From Lysobacteraceae bacterium (GTDB lineage Bacteria > Pseudomonadota > Gammaproteobacteria > Xanthomonadales > Rhodanobacteraceae), in contig JAJFUF010000036.1 of the NCBI GenBank assembly GCA_021372495.1, positions 62,001 through 126,000 on the forward strand: a stretch of 64,000 nt of DNA. The letters are read 5' to 3'. Below, piece by piece: positions 53,196 to 61,280 of this stretch. Below the pieces are notes generated by a model that was given only the letters and a program-made list of their open reading frames with translations, did no database searches and had not been told where the DNA came from. A program made the translations under genes and the position numbers. The first letter of the stretch is position 1; each line of letters starts with the position of its first letter.

Positions 53196-54119
53196 ATGCC
53201 CGCAGAAACGACCGACAAGCGCGTGCAGTTCGACTTCGAGATCGATTTCTCCAACGGCGGCGGCATCCAGGGCCAGGGCTTCCGCCTCGACATCGACGGC
53301 GACGACATCGCCGACACCGCGCTGGCCGACTACATCGTGCGCGACCTGCGCCTGCTGATGGTCGGCGCCGTGCGCATCCTCAACAAGACGATCATCCACG
53401 AGCGCCACAAGCGCGCGGCAGCCTCGGCGCAGGCCGCGCCGCGCGCGGCGGCGGCGGCGCGCCACATCGACCTCAGCCACGCCATCGAGGACGGCATGAT
53501 CACCTACAGGGGCCTGCCGGCGCCGATCGTGTGCGACCACCTCAGCCGCGCGCAGTCGCGCGCGCACTACGCCGAAGGCACCGAGTTCCAGATCGGCAAG
53601 ATCACGATGGTGGCCAACACCGGCACCTACATCGACAGCCCGTACCACCGCTACGCCGACGGCAAGGACGTGGCCGGATTCGACCTCGACGAGGTCGCCG
53701 GGCTGGACGGCGTGCTCGCCCGCGTCGCCGGCATGGCGGGCCGCGCGATCGGGCGCAGCGTCTTCCTGCCGCTCGACGTGCGCGGCAAGGCGGTGCTGGT
53801 GCACACCGGCTGGGACCGCCACTGGCGCACCGACCGCTACTTCGAGGGCCACCCGTTCCTGACCGCGGACGCGGCCGCCTATCTGCGCGACGCCGGCGCG
53901 CGCCTGGTCGGCATCGACTCGCTGAACATCGACGACACCGCCGACGGCCATCGCCCCGTGCACACCGCGCTGCTCGGCGCCGGCATCCCGATCGTCGAGC
54001 ACCTGTGCGGGCTCGACCAGCTCCCGACCGCGGGCTTCCGCTTCTCCGCCGTGCCGGTGAAGGTCAAGGGCATGGGCACGTTCCCTGTGCGCGCGTACGC
54101 GACGCTCGAAGCGACCTGA
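53196..54119 (+). CDS. cyclase-family (KynB-like) hydrolase with an extra N-terminal domain
   Basis: 307 residues. Residues 10-73 form a small module (VQFDFEIDFSNGGGIQGQGF, DYIVRDLRLLMVGAVRILNK) not part of classical KynB. From 89 on is the cyclase domain (HIDLSHAIEDGMITYRGLPAPIV). The metal motif is NTGTYIDSPYHRYADG (141-156), where KynB has HxGTHxDxPxH: the middle His is Tyr. DHLSRAQ and VKVKGMGTFPVRAYATLE are also family-typical. Amidohydrolase or dehydratase activity is likely but the substrate is unknown; kynurenine formamidase is possible but not supported by context. Confidence 0.78.
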   Translation: MPAETTDKRVQFDFEIDFSNGGGIQGQGFRLDIDGDDIADTALADYIVRDLRLLMVGAVRILNKTIIHERHKRAAASAQAAPRAAAAARHIDLSHAIEDGMITYRGLPAPIVCDHLSRAQSRAHYAEGTEFQIGKITMVANTGTYIDSPYHRYADGKDVAGFDLDEVAGLDGVLARVAGMAGRAIGRSVFLPLDVRGKAVLVHTGWDRHWRTDRYFEGHPFLTADAAAYLRDAGARLVGIDSLNIDDTADGHRPVHTALLGAGIPIVEHLCGLDQLPTAGFRFSAVPVKVKGMGTFPVRAYATLEAT

Positions 54120-54140
54120 CGCCCGCCGGGCGCGCGTCCG

Positions 54141-54455
54141 TCAGCGTCCCGGCCGCAGCGGCTCCGGCACCATCGGCGACGGGCCCCACAGCTCGACCCG
54201 GAGCTGCGTCGCCATGCGCCGCAACTCGAGCTCGAGGGTCTGCCAGTCGCCCTCGTCAAACCGCGCCCAGTCGGGAGCGGACTGCCAGACGGTGGTGGTG
54301 CGCACCTGCGGCGAGCCGAGCAGGTTGCGGTGGGCGCGGAACTCCACGAAGCCGGGCTGCTTCAGCACGATGCCGAGCGCCTTCTTGACCCATGCGGCGT
54401 AGGCGCCGAGGTCGACCGTCGGCAGCAGTTCGTAGGTCTGGTTGACTTCGATCAT
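54141..54455 (-). CDS. ABM-like dimeric alpha/beta-barrel protein
   Basis: 104 residues. MIEVNQTYELLPTVDLGAYAAWVKKALGIVLKQPGFVEFRAHRNLL...RTTTVWQSAPDWARF follows the antibiotic-biosynthesis-monooxygenase fold: a short beta-alpha-beta pattern with a Gly-Phe-Val core turn. Members include small monooxygenases and stress proteins. Convergent with the cyclase gene (21-bp gap). Function not predictable. ATG 54455. Confidence 0.6.
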   Translation of the reverse strand: MIEVNQTYELLPTVDLGAYAAWVKKALGIVLKQPGFVEFRAHRNLLGSPQVRTTTVWQSAPDWARFDEGDWQTLELELRRMATQLRVELWGPSPMVPEPLRPGR

Positions 54456-54710
54456 GAGCGTCGCTCCGGGAGGGGTGCGGAGGACTGGCGCGGCGGCGCA
54501 GGACAGCATCCCGCTTCCGCAGGCCGGCCATCGTCGCCACCTTCGTCCGTGAGCGCGTGCGCCGCCGCACTTCCGCCGCAACCTTGCGGCCTCCGACGCG
54601 ACGACGCACGTGCATCCGCGACGCGAGCGCCACGCGTGGCGGAGTGTCATCCCTGACCATGCACAGGTGCGGCCGACACCGGCATTCTGTGAGCCGCCCC
54701 GCGCGGACCA

Positions 54711-54748
54711 TTGATTTGCATCAAACACCGGGCGGACACGCATAGAAT
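54711..54748 (+). promoter_or_regulatory. FNR/ANR box and -10 of the adh promoter
   Basis: TTGATTTGCATCAA (54711-54724) is an exact match to the FNR/ANR consensus TTGAT-N4-ATCAA. TAGAAT (54743-54748) lies at the right place for a -10 box: with a start near 54755 the FNR site would be centred near -38 to -41, the class II activator position. The ATG of the dehydrogenase is about 24 bases further on. This is the clearest regulatory site in the 323-bp gap 54456-54778; the rest shows no gene. Confidence 0.85.
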
Positions 54749-54778
54749 GGCAGCGGCATCCTCGCCGGGAGCCGCCGC

Positions 54779-55798
54779 ATGCGCGCCATGGTGCTGCACG
54801 CGCCGAACACCGCGCTGGTCGCGGAATCGCGGCCGGTGCCCGCGCCGGGCCCGGACCAGGTGCTGATCCGCGTGCACGCCTGCGCGGTGTGCCGCACCGA
54901 CCTGCACGTGATCGACGGCGAGCTGCCGCACGCGAAACCGGATCTGGTGCCCGGTCACGAGATCGTCGGCACCGTGGTCGCGCACGGTGCGCAGGTCGAG
55001 CGCTTCCGCGAAGGCGAGCGCGTCGGCGTGCCGTGGCTGGGCTGGACCTGCGGCGCCTGCGCGTACTGCCGCAGCGGCCGCGAGAACCTGTGCGGGCGCG
55101 CACGCTTCACCGGCTACCAGCTCGACGGCGGTTACGCCGAATACACCGTCGCCGACCCACGCTACTGCTTCCGCCTTCCGGACGCCTACGGCGACGCCGA
55201 AGCCGCGCCGCTGCTGTGCGCCGGGCTGATCGGCTACCGCGCGCTGCGCCTCGCCGGCGACGCGCGCCGGCTCGGCCTGTACGGTTTCGGCGCTGCCGCG
55301 CACATCGTCGCGCAGGTGGCGCGCCACCAGGGCCGCGAGGTGTATGCGTTCACGCGCGCCGGCGACGCCGCCGCGCAACATTTTGCGCGCACGCTGGGCG
55401 TGGCGTGGGCCGGCGCCTCCGACGCCGCGCCGCCAGAACCGCTGGACGCGGCCATCGTGTTCGCACCGGTCGGCGCGCTGGTGCCGGCCGCGCTGGCGGC
55501 GACGGCGAAGGGCGGCACGGTGGTCTGCGCCGGCATCCACATGAGCGACATCCCGGCGTTTCCCTACCGCCTGCTGTGGGGCGAGCGCGTGCTGCGCTCG
55601 GTCGCCAACCTCACGCGTCGCGACGGCGAGGAATTCCTCGCGCTGGCGCCGCAGGTGCCCGTGCGCACGCACGTCGAAACCTTTCCGCTGGAGCAGGCCA
55701 ACGAAGCGCTGGCCCGCCTGCGCGGCGGCGCGCTGCAGGGCGCGGCGGTGCTGCAGGTGGCGACACCCTATCCGCCCCATTCCCCTCTCATGCCGTAA
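54779..55798 (+). CDS. zinc-dependent alcohol dehydrogenase under FNR-type control
   Basis: 339 residues. Medium-chain dehydrogenase: catalytic zinc CAVCRTDLHVIDG and PGHEIVGTVV, structural zinc CGACAYCRSGRENLC, degenerate Rossmann motif LYGFGAAAHIVAQVA. Length, the FTGYQLDGGYAEYTV segment and the LRSVANLTRRDGEEFL end match the AdhA/zinc-ADH family of Xanthomonadales and Pseudomonas that is induced at low oxygen. Likely reduces acetaldehyde or other aldehydes to regenerate NAD+. The stop codon lies in the left arm of a 24-bp inverted repeat. Confidence 0.9.
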   Translation: MRAMVLHAPNTALVAESRPVPAPGPDQVLIRVHACAVCRTDLHVIDGELPHAKPDLVPGHEIVGTVVAHGAQVERFREGERVGVPWLGWTCGACAYCRSGRENLCGRARFTGYQLDGGYAEYTVADPRYCFRLPDAYGDAEAAPLLCAGLIGYRALRLAGDARRLGLYGFGAAAHIVAQVARHQGREVYAFTRAGDAAAQHFARTLGVAWAGASDAAPPEPLDAAIVFAPVGALVPAALAATAKGGTVVCAGIHMSDIPAFPYRLLWGERVLRSVANLTRRDGEEFLALAPQVPVRTHVETFPLEQANEALARLRGGALQGAAVLQVATPYPPHSPLMP

Positions 55799-55900
55799 TC
55801 ACATGGACTCGCCCTCGCACGATTGCGGTGGAAGCGACAGCTCACCACCGCTGGCGCTTCGACGCCTGGCAATGCAAGGGCGAGTCCATGTGATTACGGC
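55792..55900. repeat. perfect 24-bp inverted repeat around a 61-bp centre
   Basis: Arms at 55792-55815 and 55877-55900 are perfectly complementary over 24 bp (ends GCCGTAATC...GATTACGGC). The centre can form further small stems. It starts in the last codons of adh and reaches to 21 bp before the end of the convergent RDD gene, so it may be a bidirectional terminator. Its size also fits a small non-autonomous mobile element, but no target duplication is visible. Confidence 0.8.
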
Positions 55901-55921
55901 GTTCGCGCTTCGCCGTTGCGG

Positions 55922-56386
55922 TCAGGTGCCGTCGAAGCGGACAGGGTGCACGGCGGCCACGCGCTTGCGCACGACCACCGTGTTGGCCAACCGGTCGTGC
56001 CAGCCCTGCTTGCGCGGGTCGAACGCCACCCAGACGTAGCCGAGGCACAGCACCACGGCCGAGAGGAGGTAGCCGAGATAGCGGATGACGCACTGGCCGA
56101 GCGTGGGCGGTTCGCCGGTGGCGGCGTCGACGATGCGCGCGCCGATGACCATCTTGCCCGGCGTCGCCTGCCGCGCCATCCAGAACGCGACGGTGGCGAT
56201 TGCCGGAAGGATCCAGTTGATCACGGCGTCGGCCGGGCCGCGCACCAGCGCGAAGTCGTTCCAGTAGCCGGCGCCGTAGACCATGCGCATCAGCGGCACG
56301 GTGAAGAAGCTGATCAGCAGTACGTCGATCAGCGTCGCGCCGACGCGCGGCCAGAAGCCCACGTATTCCAGTTCGTTCGCGTCCAT
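55922..56386 (-). CDS. RDD-family membrane protein
   Basis: 154 residues, three to four transmembrane segments. YVGFWPRVGATLIDVLLISF supplies the Arg and Asp-containing RDD signature, and the C-terminal WVAFDPRKQGWHDRLANTVVVRK is also diagnostic. Members are often called transporters or regulators, but function is unproven. ATG 56386 follows GGAGA; an upstream ATG seven codons earlier is possible. It lies 37 bp downstream of trxA on the same strand. Confidence 0.9.
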   Translation of the reverse strand: MDANELEYVGFWPRVGATLIDVLLISFFTVPLMRMVYGAGYWNDFALVRGPADAVINWILPAIATVAFWMARQATPGKMVIGARIVDAATGEPPTLGQCVIRYLGYLLSAVVLCLGYVWVAFDPRKQGWHDRLANTVVVRKRVAAVHPVRFDGT

Positions 56387-56423
56387 GCGGTCTCCACTGC
56401 GATTCACCGTGAGACGATGAGGC

Positions 56424-56750
56424 TCAAAGCGCCGCCTCGATCATGCGCACCATCTGCGCCTTCGGCACCAGGCCGATCTGCGTGGCCTGCACGCTGCCGC
56501 CCTTGTAGAGCTGCAGCGTCGGCGCGGAGCGCACGCGGCAGGCGATCGCGGTCTTCGGGTTGGCGTCCATCTCGACCTTCACCACCTTGATGCGCCCGGC
56601 GTAGTCGCGCGCCAGTTCGTCCAGCATCGGCGCCAGCGCCTTGCACGGCCCGCACCACGTCGCCCAGAAGTCCACCAGCACCGGCATGTCGGCGCGCAGC
56701 ACCTGGGTGTCGAAATCGGCGTCGGTGGCGTGGGTGATGGAGTTGCTCAT
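56424..56750 (-). CDS. trxA: thioredoxin
   Basis: 108 residues, standard size. WCGPC active site in VLVDFWATWCGPCKALAP, cis-Pro in RSAPTLQLYKGG. Reduces cytoplasmic disulfides and serves ribonucleotide reductase, whose class II genes lie nearby (57.8-61.3 kb). ATG 56750 follows GGAAGGTGG. The upstream DNA is less GC-rich and may hold its promoter. Confidence 0.97.
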   Translation of the reverse strand: MSNSITHATDADFDTQVLRADMPVLVDFWATWCGPCKALAPMLDELARDYAGRIKVVKVEMDANPKTAIACRVRSAPTLQLYKGGSVQATQIGLVPKAQMVRMIEAAL

Positions 56751-56852
56751 GGCGCCACCTTCCACGAATAACGTTGACGGGTTCCGCTTCGCACAGCCCA
56801 CACCACGCACTTAGGTTGGTCTACGAGCGCATCTCGTGAGTTCATTCGATCG

Positions 56853-57773
56853 TTAGATCTGACTAACAATATGCTCTTGCCAGTTTGCATACGACTCGCC
56901 CGTGTCCGCATTGATCCATGCAGTACGTCCGTTGGCCGGGCGACCCGAGATGACAGCAGCGGCTGCGCTTGGACTTGAGAACGCGTAGTCAGCGGTGAAA
57001 GTGCGGACCCCTGCCATTTGTTCCGAGAGAATCCCGTCATCTACCAACTGGTCATACAGAGCTCGGTAGCCGGGATGCTCACTGGTCCATTGGGCTCGCG
57101 CCGCCGCCCCCTTGAGCACAATGAAGTCACCATCGATCTCTCGTGCGCGAGCGCTCACCCCGTGCTTGCGGATGCTCAGTTCAAAGATTGGCGAAACGCG
57201 TTGTCCACCCGAGCTGCCGACTGTACCCGGAGCAAAGGAAACATTCGGGCGGGAGCGCAGGAAATCAAACCCGAGCACCGGCAAGACAGTGCGCACCTGC
57301 TCGAGAAAGAACGCCATATCGGCGATGTCGGCCTCAGGCAATTGAGCGCCGTACACGGGGGCATTTCCGTTGACGAGGCTGGATCGAGCGGCTTCCCTAG
57401 CCAAACCAATCAGCACGCTCTCCAGATACTTTGCGTGTGCCTTGGTCAGGTTGGAATCCTTGCTGGTAACTACGCAGACCTTCTCCCAGAAATCCTTTCC
57501 ACCTTGATTTTCCCCACGGTTGTGCTGCTTCAGCCGCGTCGACACATCGTCGGATTCTCCGACGTAGACCAGCGATCGCGCCGGGTTGTCCGGATCAGGG
57601 CCGACCAAGAAATACACGCCCGTGCGAGCTACCTCGGGACGTTTCAGTAACTCTGCAAGCATGCTGCGGGGTCCAGCCAATACATGGCCGGTCCAGTTCA
57701 TGATTTCCGCAGTGATCAGCCCTCCGGGAGAGCCGTCCACCAGGAAGAGTCGAATCGAGCGGCCGTTACTCAT
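56853..57773 (-). CDS. GIY-YIG nuclease with DUF4357-type C-terminus (likely acquired)
   Basis: 306 residues. A GIY-YIG domain covers about 50-130: TGVYFLVG (GIY), SLVYVGESDDVSTRL (YIG, Arg) and AKYLESVLIGLA (Glu). The C-terminal 60 residues (PSAAAAVISGRPANGRTAWINADTGESYANW) match DUF4357. Such stand-alone proteins are common in accessory DNA and near defence genes. The gene and its flanks have clearly lower GC (about 55%) and different codon use from the rest of the window, so it probably came by horizontal transfer. A GTTAG/CTAAC inverted pair overlaps its stop. Confidence 0.85.
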   Translation of the reverse strand: MSNGRSIRLFLVDGSPGGLITAEIMNWTGHVLAGPRSMLAELLKRPEVARTGVYFLVGPDPDNPARSLVYVGESDDVSTRLKQHNRGENQGGKDFWEKVCVVTSKDSNLTKAHAKYLESVLIGLAREAARSSLVNGNAPVYGAQLPEADIADMAFFLEQVRTVLPVLGFDFLRSRPNVSFAPGTVGSSGGQRVSPIFELSIRKHGVSARAREIDGDFIVLKGAAARAQWTSEHPGYRALYDQLVDDGILSEQMAGVRTFTADYAFSSPSAAAAVISGRPANGRTAWINADTGESYANWQEHIVSQI

Positions 57774-57832
57774 GCACCGCGTATACGCCGTGGACGCGAG
57801 CGCGGCTGATAGCGACGCAACTCATCACTCGC

Positions 57833-58591
57833 TCACCCGCACTTCGAGTACCCGCAATTCAGGCACGTCGCGCAGCCGTCCATCATGACGACGGCGTTGG
57901 TGTTGCACTTGTGGCACATGGTGGCGCCGGGCGGGAAGGAGCCGTTGGACTGCGGCTCGGGCTTCGGCGCGACTTCGGCGGCGGCGGGGCTTACGTCAGG
58001 CTTTTTTTTTGAGCCGGCGGCCTCGTAGGCCGCGCGCTTCTCGGCGATCAGGGCGCGCTGGGCGTCGCTCATCTCGGGGTCGCGGATCAGGCCGATCATC
58101 TTCATGTGCTGCTCCACCACGCCGCCGATCTCGGCGACGATGGAGGGCATGTACACGCCGCCGGCCTTGAAGTAGCCGCCGCGCGGGTCGAACACGGCCT
58201 TCATCTCTTCGACCAGGAAGGTGACGTCGCCGCCCTTGCGGAACACGGCGGACATGATGCGGGTCAGCGCCACGATCCACTGGAAGTGGTCCATGTTCTT
58301 CGAGTTGATGAAGATCTCGAAGGGGCGGCGCATTTCGTGCGGGGTGCCGGCGTTGAGCACGATGTCGTTCAAGGTGACGTACAGCGCGTGCTCGAACAGC
58401 GGCGACTTGATCTTGTAGGTGGCGCCGACCAGGGTGTCCGGCCGCTCCACGCTCTCGTGCATCTGGATCACTTCCGCGCTGGGCGCGGCCGGCGCCTTGG
58501 CGGGCGCCGCGGCGGTCGCGGCTTCCTTGGCCTTGTCCTCCGGTTTGACGACGGCGTAGCCCTTGATCTTCTTGCCGATCTTGATCGTCAT
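57833..58591 (-). CDS. nrdJb: class II ribonucleotide reductase accessory/C-terminal subunit NrdJb-like (TSCPD)
   Basis: 252 residues. A TSCPD domain (RPDTLVGATYKIKSPLFEHALYVTLNDIVLN; RRPFEIFINSKNMDHFQWIVALTRIMSAVFRKGG) and a C-terminal Cys cluster CHKCNTNAVVMMDGCATCLNCGYSKCG, which may act as the redox-active or zinc-binding tail. In Pseudomonas and relatives the B12-dependent reductase is split into NrdJa and NrdJb; here the two are separated by a histone-H1-like gene. ATG 58591. Confidence 0.85.
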   Translation of the reverse strand: MTIKIGKKIKGYAVVKPEDKAKEAATAAAPAKAPAAPSAEVIQMHESVERPDTLVGATYKIKSPLFEHALYVTLNDIVLNAGTPHEMRRPFEIFINSKNMDHFQWIVALTRIMSAVFRKGGDVTFLVEEMKAVFDPRGGYFKAGGVYMPSIVAEIGGVVEQHMKMIGLIRDPEMSDAQRALIAEKRAAYEAAGSKKKPDVSPAAAEVAPKPEPQSNGSFPPGATMCHKCNTNAVVMMDGCATCLNCGYSKCG

Positions 58592-58673
58592 GCTGCTTCT
58601 CTGCGTTGCTGGGTGACGCGGCCGTGGACGGAACGCCGGCCCGGCCGCACGGCCGGGCCGGGGCGTAGGCTGG

Positions 58674-59111
58674 TTACTTCCTGCGACGGGCCGTTTTCTT
58701 CGCGGCCTTCTTGGCAACCTTGCGGGCGCCGGCCTTGCGCGCGACCTTGCGCACGGCCTTCTTCACGGCCCGCTTCTTTCCGGCCGCCTTGCGCGCGACC
58801 TTGCGGACCGCCTTCTTCGCGGCCTTTTTCGCCACGCGCTTCCTGGCGGCTTTCTTGGCGACTTTCTTCGCCGCCTTCTTGGCTACCCGCTTCTTGGCAG
58901 CCTTCTTGGCAACCTTCTTCGCGGCCTTCTTGGCGGCCCGCTTCGGCGCAGCCTTCTTGACCGCCTTCTTCACCGCCTTCTTCGCAACTTTCCTGGCAGC
59001 CTTCTTCTTCGGCGCAGCCTTCTTCGCAGCAGGCTGTGCCGGAGCAGCCGGCGCCGGTGCCGGTACAGGCACGACCGGCAGCAGCGGTTCCATCGTGGTC
59101 ATGTCGCTCAT
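58674..59111 (-). CDS. histone H1-like Lys/Ala-rich DNA-binding protein (AlgP-like)
   Basis: 145 residues: a short acidic-hydrophobic N-terminus (about 1-28), then about 115 residues made of Lys/Ala/Arg repeats of the KKAAKKVAKKAAKKR type. Strongly basic, disordered, expected to bind DNA or RNA like AlgP/AlgR3 of Pseudomonas and other bacterial H1-like proteins. The repeat tract (about 58680-59030) is low complexity at DNA level, prone to length change and assembly error. It is placed between nrdJa and nrdJb. ATG 59111. Confidence 0.85.
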   Translation of the reverse strand: MSDMTTMEPLLPVVPVPAPAPAAPAQPAAKKAAPKKKAARKVAKKAVKKAVKKAAPKRAAKKAAKKVAKKAAKKRVAKKAAKKVAKKAARKRVAKKAAKKAVRKVARKAAGKKRAVKKAVRKVARKAGARKVAKKAAKKTARRRK

Positions 59112-59132
59112 CTTGGTTACCCCTCCGACTAG

Positions 59133-61280
59133 TCAGAACTTGCCGTAGTACCCTTCCTTCAACGCATCGAACAAGTTGGCGGCGGTGTGCACTTCGCCGT
59201 CGTACTCCACTTCCTCGTTGCCCTTCAGTTCCACAACACTACCGTCCTCCAGCTCGAAGCGGTAGAGGGTGCTCTCGAGGTCGGCTTCCTTGACCAGCAC
59301 ACCCTGGAATGCGGCGGGGTTGAAGCGGAACGTGGTGCAGCCCTTCAAGCCCTGCTTGTAGGCGTAGAAGTAGATGTCCTTGAAGTCTTCGTAGGGGTAG
59401 TCGGTCGGCACGTTGGCCGTCTTGGAGATGGACGAGTCGACCCACTTCTGCGCCGCCGCCTGGATGTCGACGTGCGCGGTCGGGGTGATGTCGTCGGCGG
59501 AGACGAAGTAGTCGGGCAGGCGCGCCTTGGGGTCGTCGGAGAACGGCATCGCCGCGGCGTTGATCAGGGCGCGGTAGGCGAGCAGCTCGTAGCTGTAGAC
59601 CTCGACCTTCTCCTTGGTCTTGCGGCCCTCGCGGATCACGTTGCGCGAGTAGTGGTGGGCGAAGCTGGGCTCGATGCCGTTGGAGGCGTTGTTGGCGAGC
59701 GACAGCGAGATCGTGCCGGTCGGCGCGATCGAGCTGTGGTGGGTGAAGCGCGCGCCCACTTCGGCCAGTTCGGCGACCAGTTCCGGGCGCACCGAGGCGA
59801 CGCGCTGCATGTAGCGCGAGTACTTCGCGTGCAGCACGCGGCCGGGGATGACGTCGCCGACCTGGTAGCCGTCGGCCGCCATCTCCGGGCGCTTGCGCAG
59901 CATCTCGCCGGTGACGGTGAAGTCCTCGGCCAGGATCGGCGCCGGGCCCTTCTCCTTCGACAGCGACAGCGCGACCTCCCAGCCGGCGATCGCCATTTCG
60001 CGGGCGACGTCCTCGGCGAACGCGCAGGCGTCGGCGTCGCCGTAGCTCATCTTCAGCATCGCCAGGGTGGAGCCCAGCCCGAGGAAGCCCATGCCGTGGC
60101 GGCGCTTGCGCAGGATCTCGTTGCGCTGCTGCTCCAGCGGCAGGCCGTTGATCTCGACCACGTTGTCGAGCATGCGCGTGAACACGCGCACCACCTCGCG
60201 GTACTCCTCCCAGTCGAAGCGCGCCTTCGGGCCGAACGGGTCGCGCACGAAGGTGGTGAGATTCACCGAGCCGAGCAGGCAGGAGCCGTACGGCGGCAGC
60301 GGCTGCTCGCCGCAGGGGTTGGTGGCGCGGATGTGCTCGCACCACCAGTTGTTGTTCATCTCGTTGACGCGGTCGATCAGGATGAAGCCCGGCTCGGCGT
60401 AGTCGTACGTCGAGACCATGATCATGTCCCACAGGTGGCGCGCGCGGATGTGGCCGTAGATCTTGCAGGCCACCAGGCCGTCGTCGCGGGCGATGTAGTT
60501 CTCGTGGGTCGGCCACTCGCGCCAGACCACCTTGGCCGGGTCGGCGAGGTCGATCTCGTCCTGTTCCTTGACGTGCACCGGGAACACCAGCGGCCAGTCG
60601 GCGTCGGCCTCGACCGCCTGCATGAACTCGTCGGTGACCAGCAGCGACAGGTTGAACTGGCGCAGGCGCCCGTCCTCGCGCTTGGCGCGGATGAACTCCT
60701 TCACGTCCGGGTGCGCGACGTCGAACGTGCCCATCTGCGCGCCGCGGCGGCCGCCGGCCGAGGACACGGTGAAGCACATCTTGTCGTAGATATCCATGAA
60801 CGACAGCGGGCCGGAGGTGTAGGCGCCCGCGCCGGACACGTAGGCGCCGCGCGGGCGCAGCGTCGAGAACTCGTAGCCGATGCCGCAGCCGGCCTTCAGC
60901 GTCAGGCCGGCCTCGTGCACGCGCTCGAGGATGTTGTCCATCGAGTCGCGGATGGTGCCCGAGACGGTGCAGTTGATCGTCGAGGTGGCCGGCTTGTGCT
61001 CCAGCGCGCCGGCGTTGGAGGTGATGCGGCCGGCCGGGATCGCGCCGCGGCGCAGCGCCCACAGGAAGCGCTCGTTCCAGTACTCGCGCTTGTCCGGCGT
61101 GGCCTCGACCTCGGACAGCGCGCGCGCGACGCGCTTGTAGGTGTCGTCGACGGTGGCGTCGACCGGTTCGCCCTTCTTGGTCTTGAGCCGGTATTTCTTG
61201 TCCCAGATATCGTACGAAGCCGGCTGCAGCGGAATCTCCGCCGCGCCGCGTGCCAGGGCTTCCGCGCGCACCGTGCTCAT
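59133..61280 (-). CDS. nrdJa: adenosylcobalamin-dependent (class II) ribonucleotide reductase, large part
   Basis: 715 residues. Makes deoxyribonucleotides with a radical from coenzyme B12 and works with or without oxygen. Active-site elements: C104 (STINCTVSGT), NPCGE (321-325, thiyl radical Cys323), the second Cys in YGSCLLGSVNL and a C-terminal KGCTTFRFNP. Typical glycine-rich GCGIGYEFSTLRPRGAYV. The start is ATG 61280 (MSTVRAEALARG), matching relatives; a 34-residue upstream extension rich in Lys is unlikely. A NrdR-like box lies about 250 bp upstream. Confidence 0.95.
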   Translation of the reverse strand: MSTVRAEALARGAAEIPLQPASYDIWDKKYRLKTKKGEPVDATVDDTYKRVARALSEVEATPDKREYWNERFLWALRRGAIPAGRITSNAGALEHKPATSTINCTVSGTIRDSMDNILERVHEAGLTLKAGCGIGYEFSTLRPRGAYVSGAGAYTSGPLSFMDIYDKMCFTVSSAGGRRGAQMGTFDVAHPDVKEFIRAKREDGRLRQFNLSLLVTDEFMQAVEADADWPLVFPVHVKEQDEIDLADPAKVVWREWPTHENYIARDDGLVACKIYGHIRARHLWDMIMVSTYDYAEPGFILIDRVNEMNNNWWCEHIRATNPCGEQPLPPYGSCLLGSVNLTTFVRDPFGPKARFDWEEYREVVRVFTRMLDNVVEINGLPLEQQRNEILRKRRHGMGFLGLGSTLAMLKMSYGDADACAFAEDVAREMAIAGWEVALSLSKEKGPAPILAEDFTVTGEMLRKRPEMAADGYQVGDVIPGRVLHAKYSRYMQRVASVRPELVAELAEVGARFTHHSSIAPTGTISLSLANNASNGIEPSFAHHYSRNVIREGRKTKEKVEVYSYELLAYRALINAAAMPFSDDPKARLPDYFVSADDITPTAHVDIQAAAQKWVDSSISKTANVPTDYPYEDFKDIYFYAYKQGLKGCTTFRFNPAAFQGVLVKEADLESTLYRFELEDGSVVELKGNEEVEYDGEVHTAANLFDALKEGYYGKF

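Noticed and set aside
53196..54119. Naming the cyclase kynB because kynA is in the window
   Set aside because: It is 45 kb away, has an extra domain and an altered metal motif, and no kynurenine gene is next to it.
58680..59030. CRISPR-like or tandem repeat array
   Set aside because: The periodicity is coding: Lys/Ala repeats of the H1-like protein, without conserved repeats and unique spacers.
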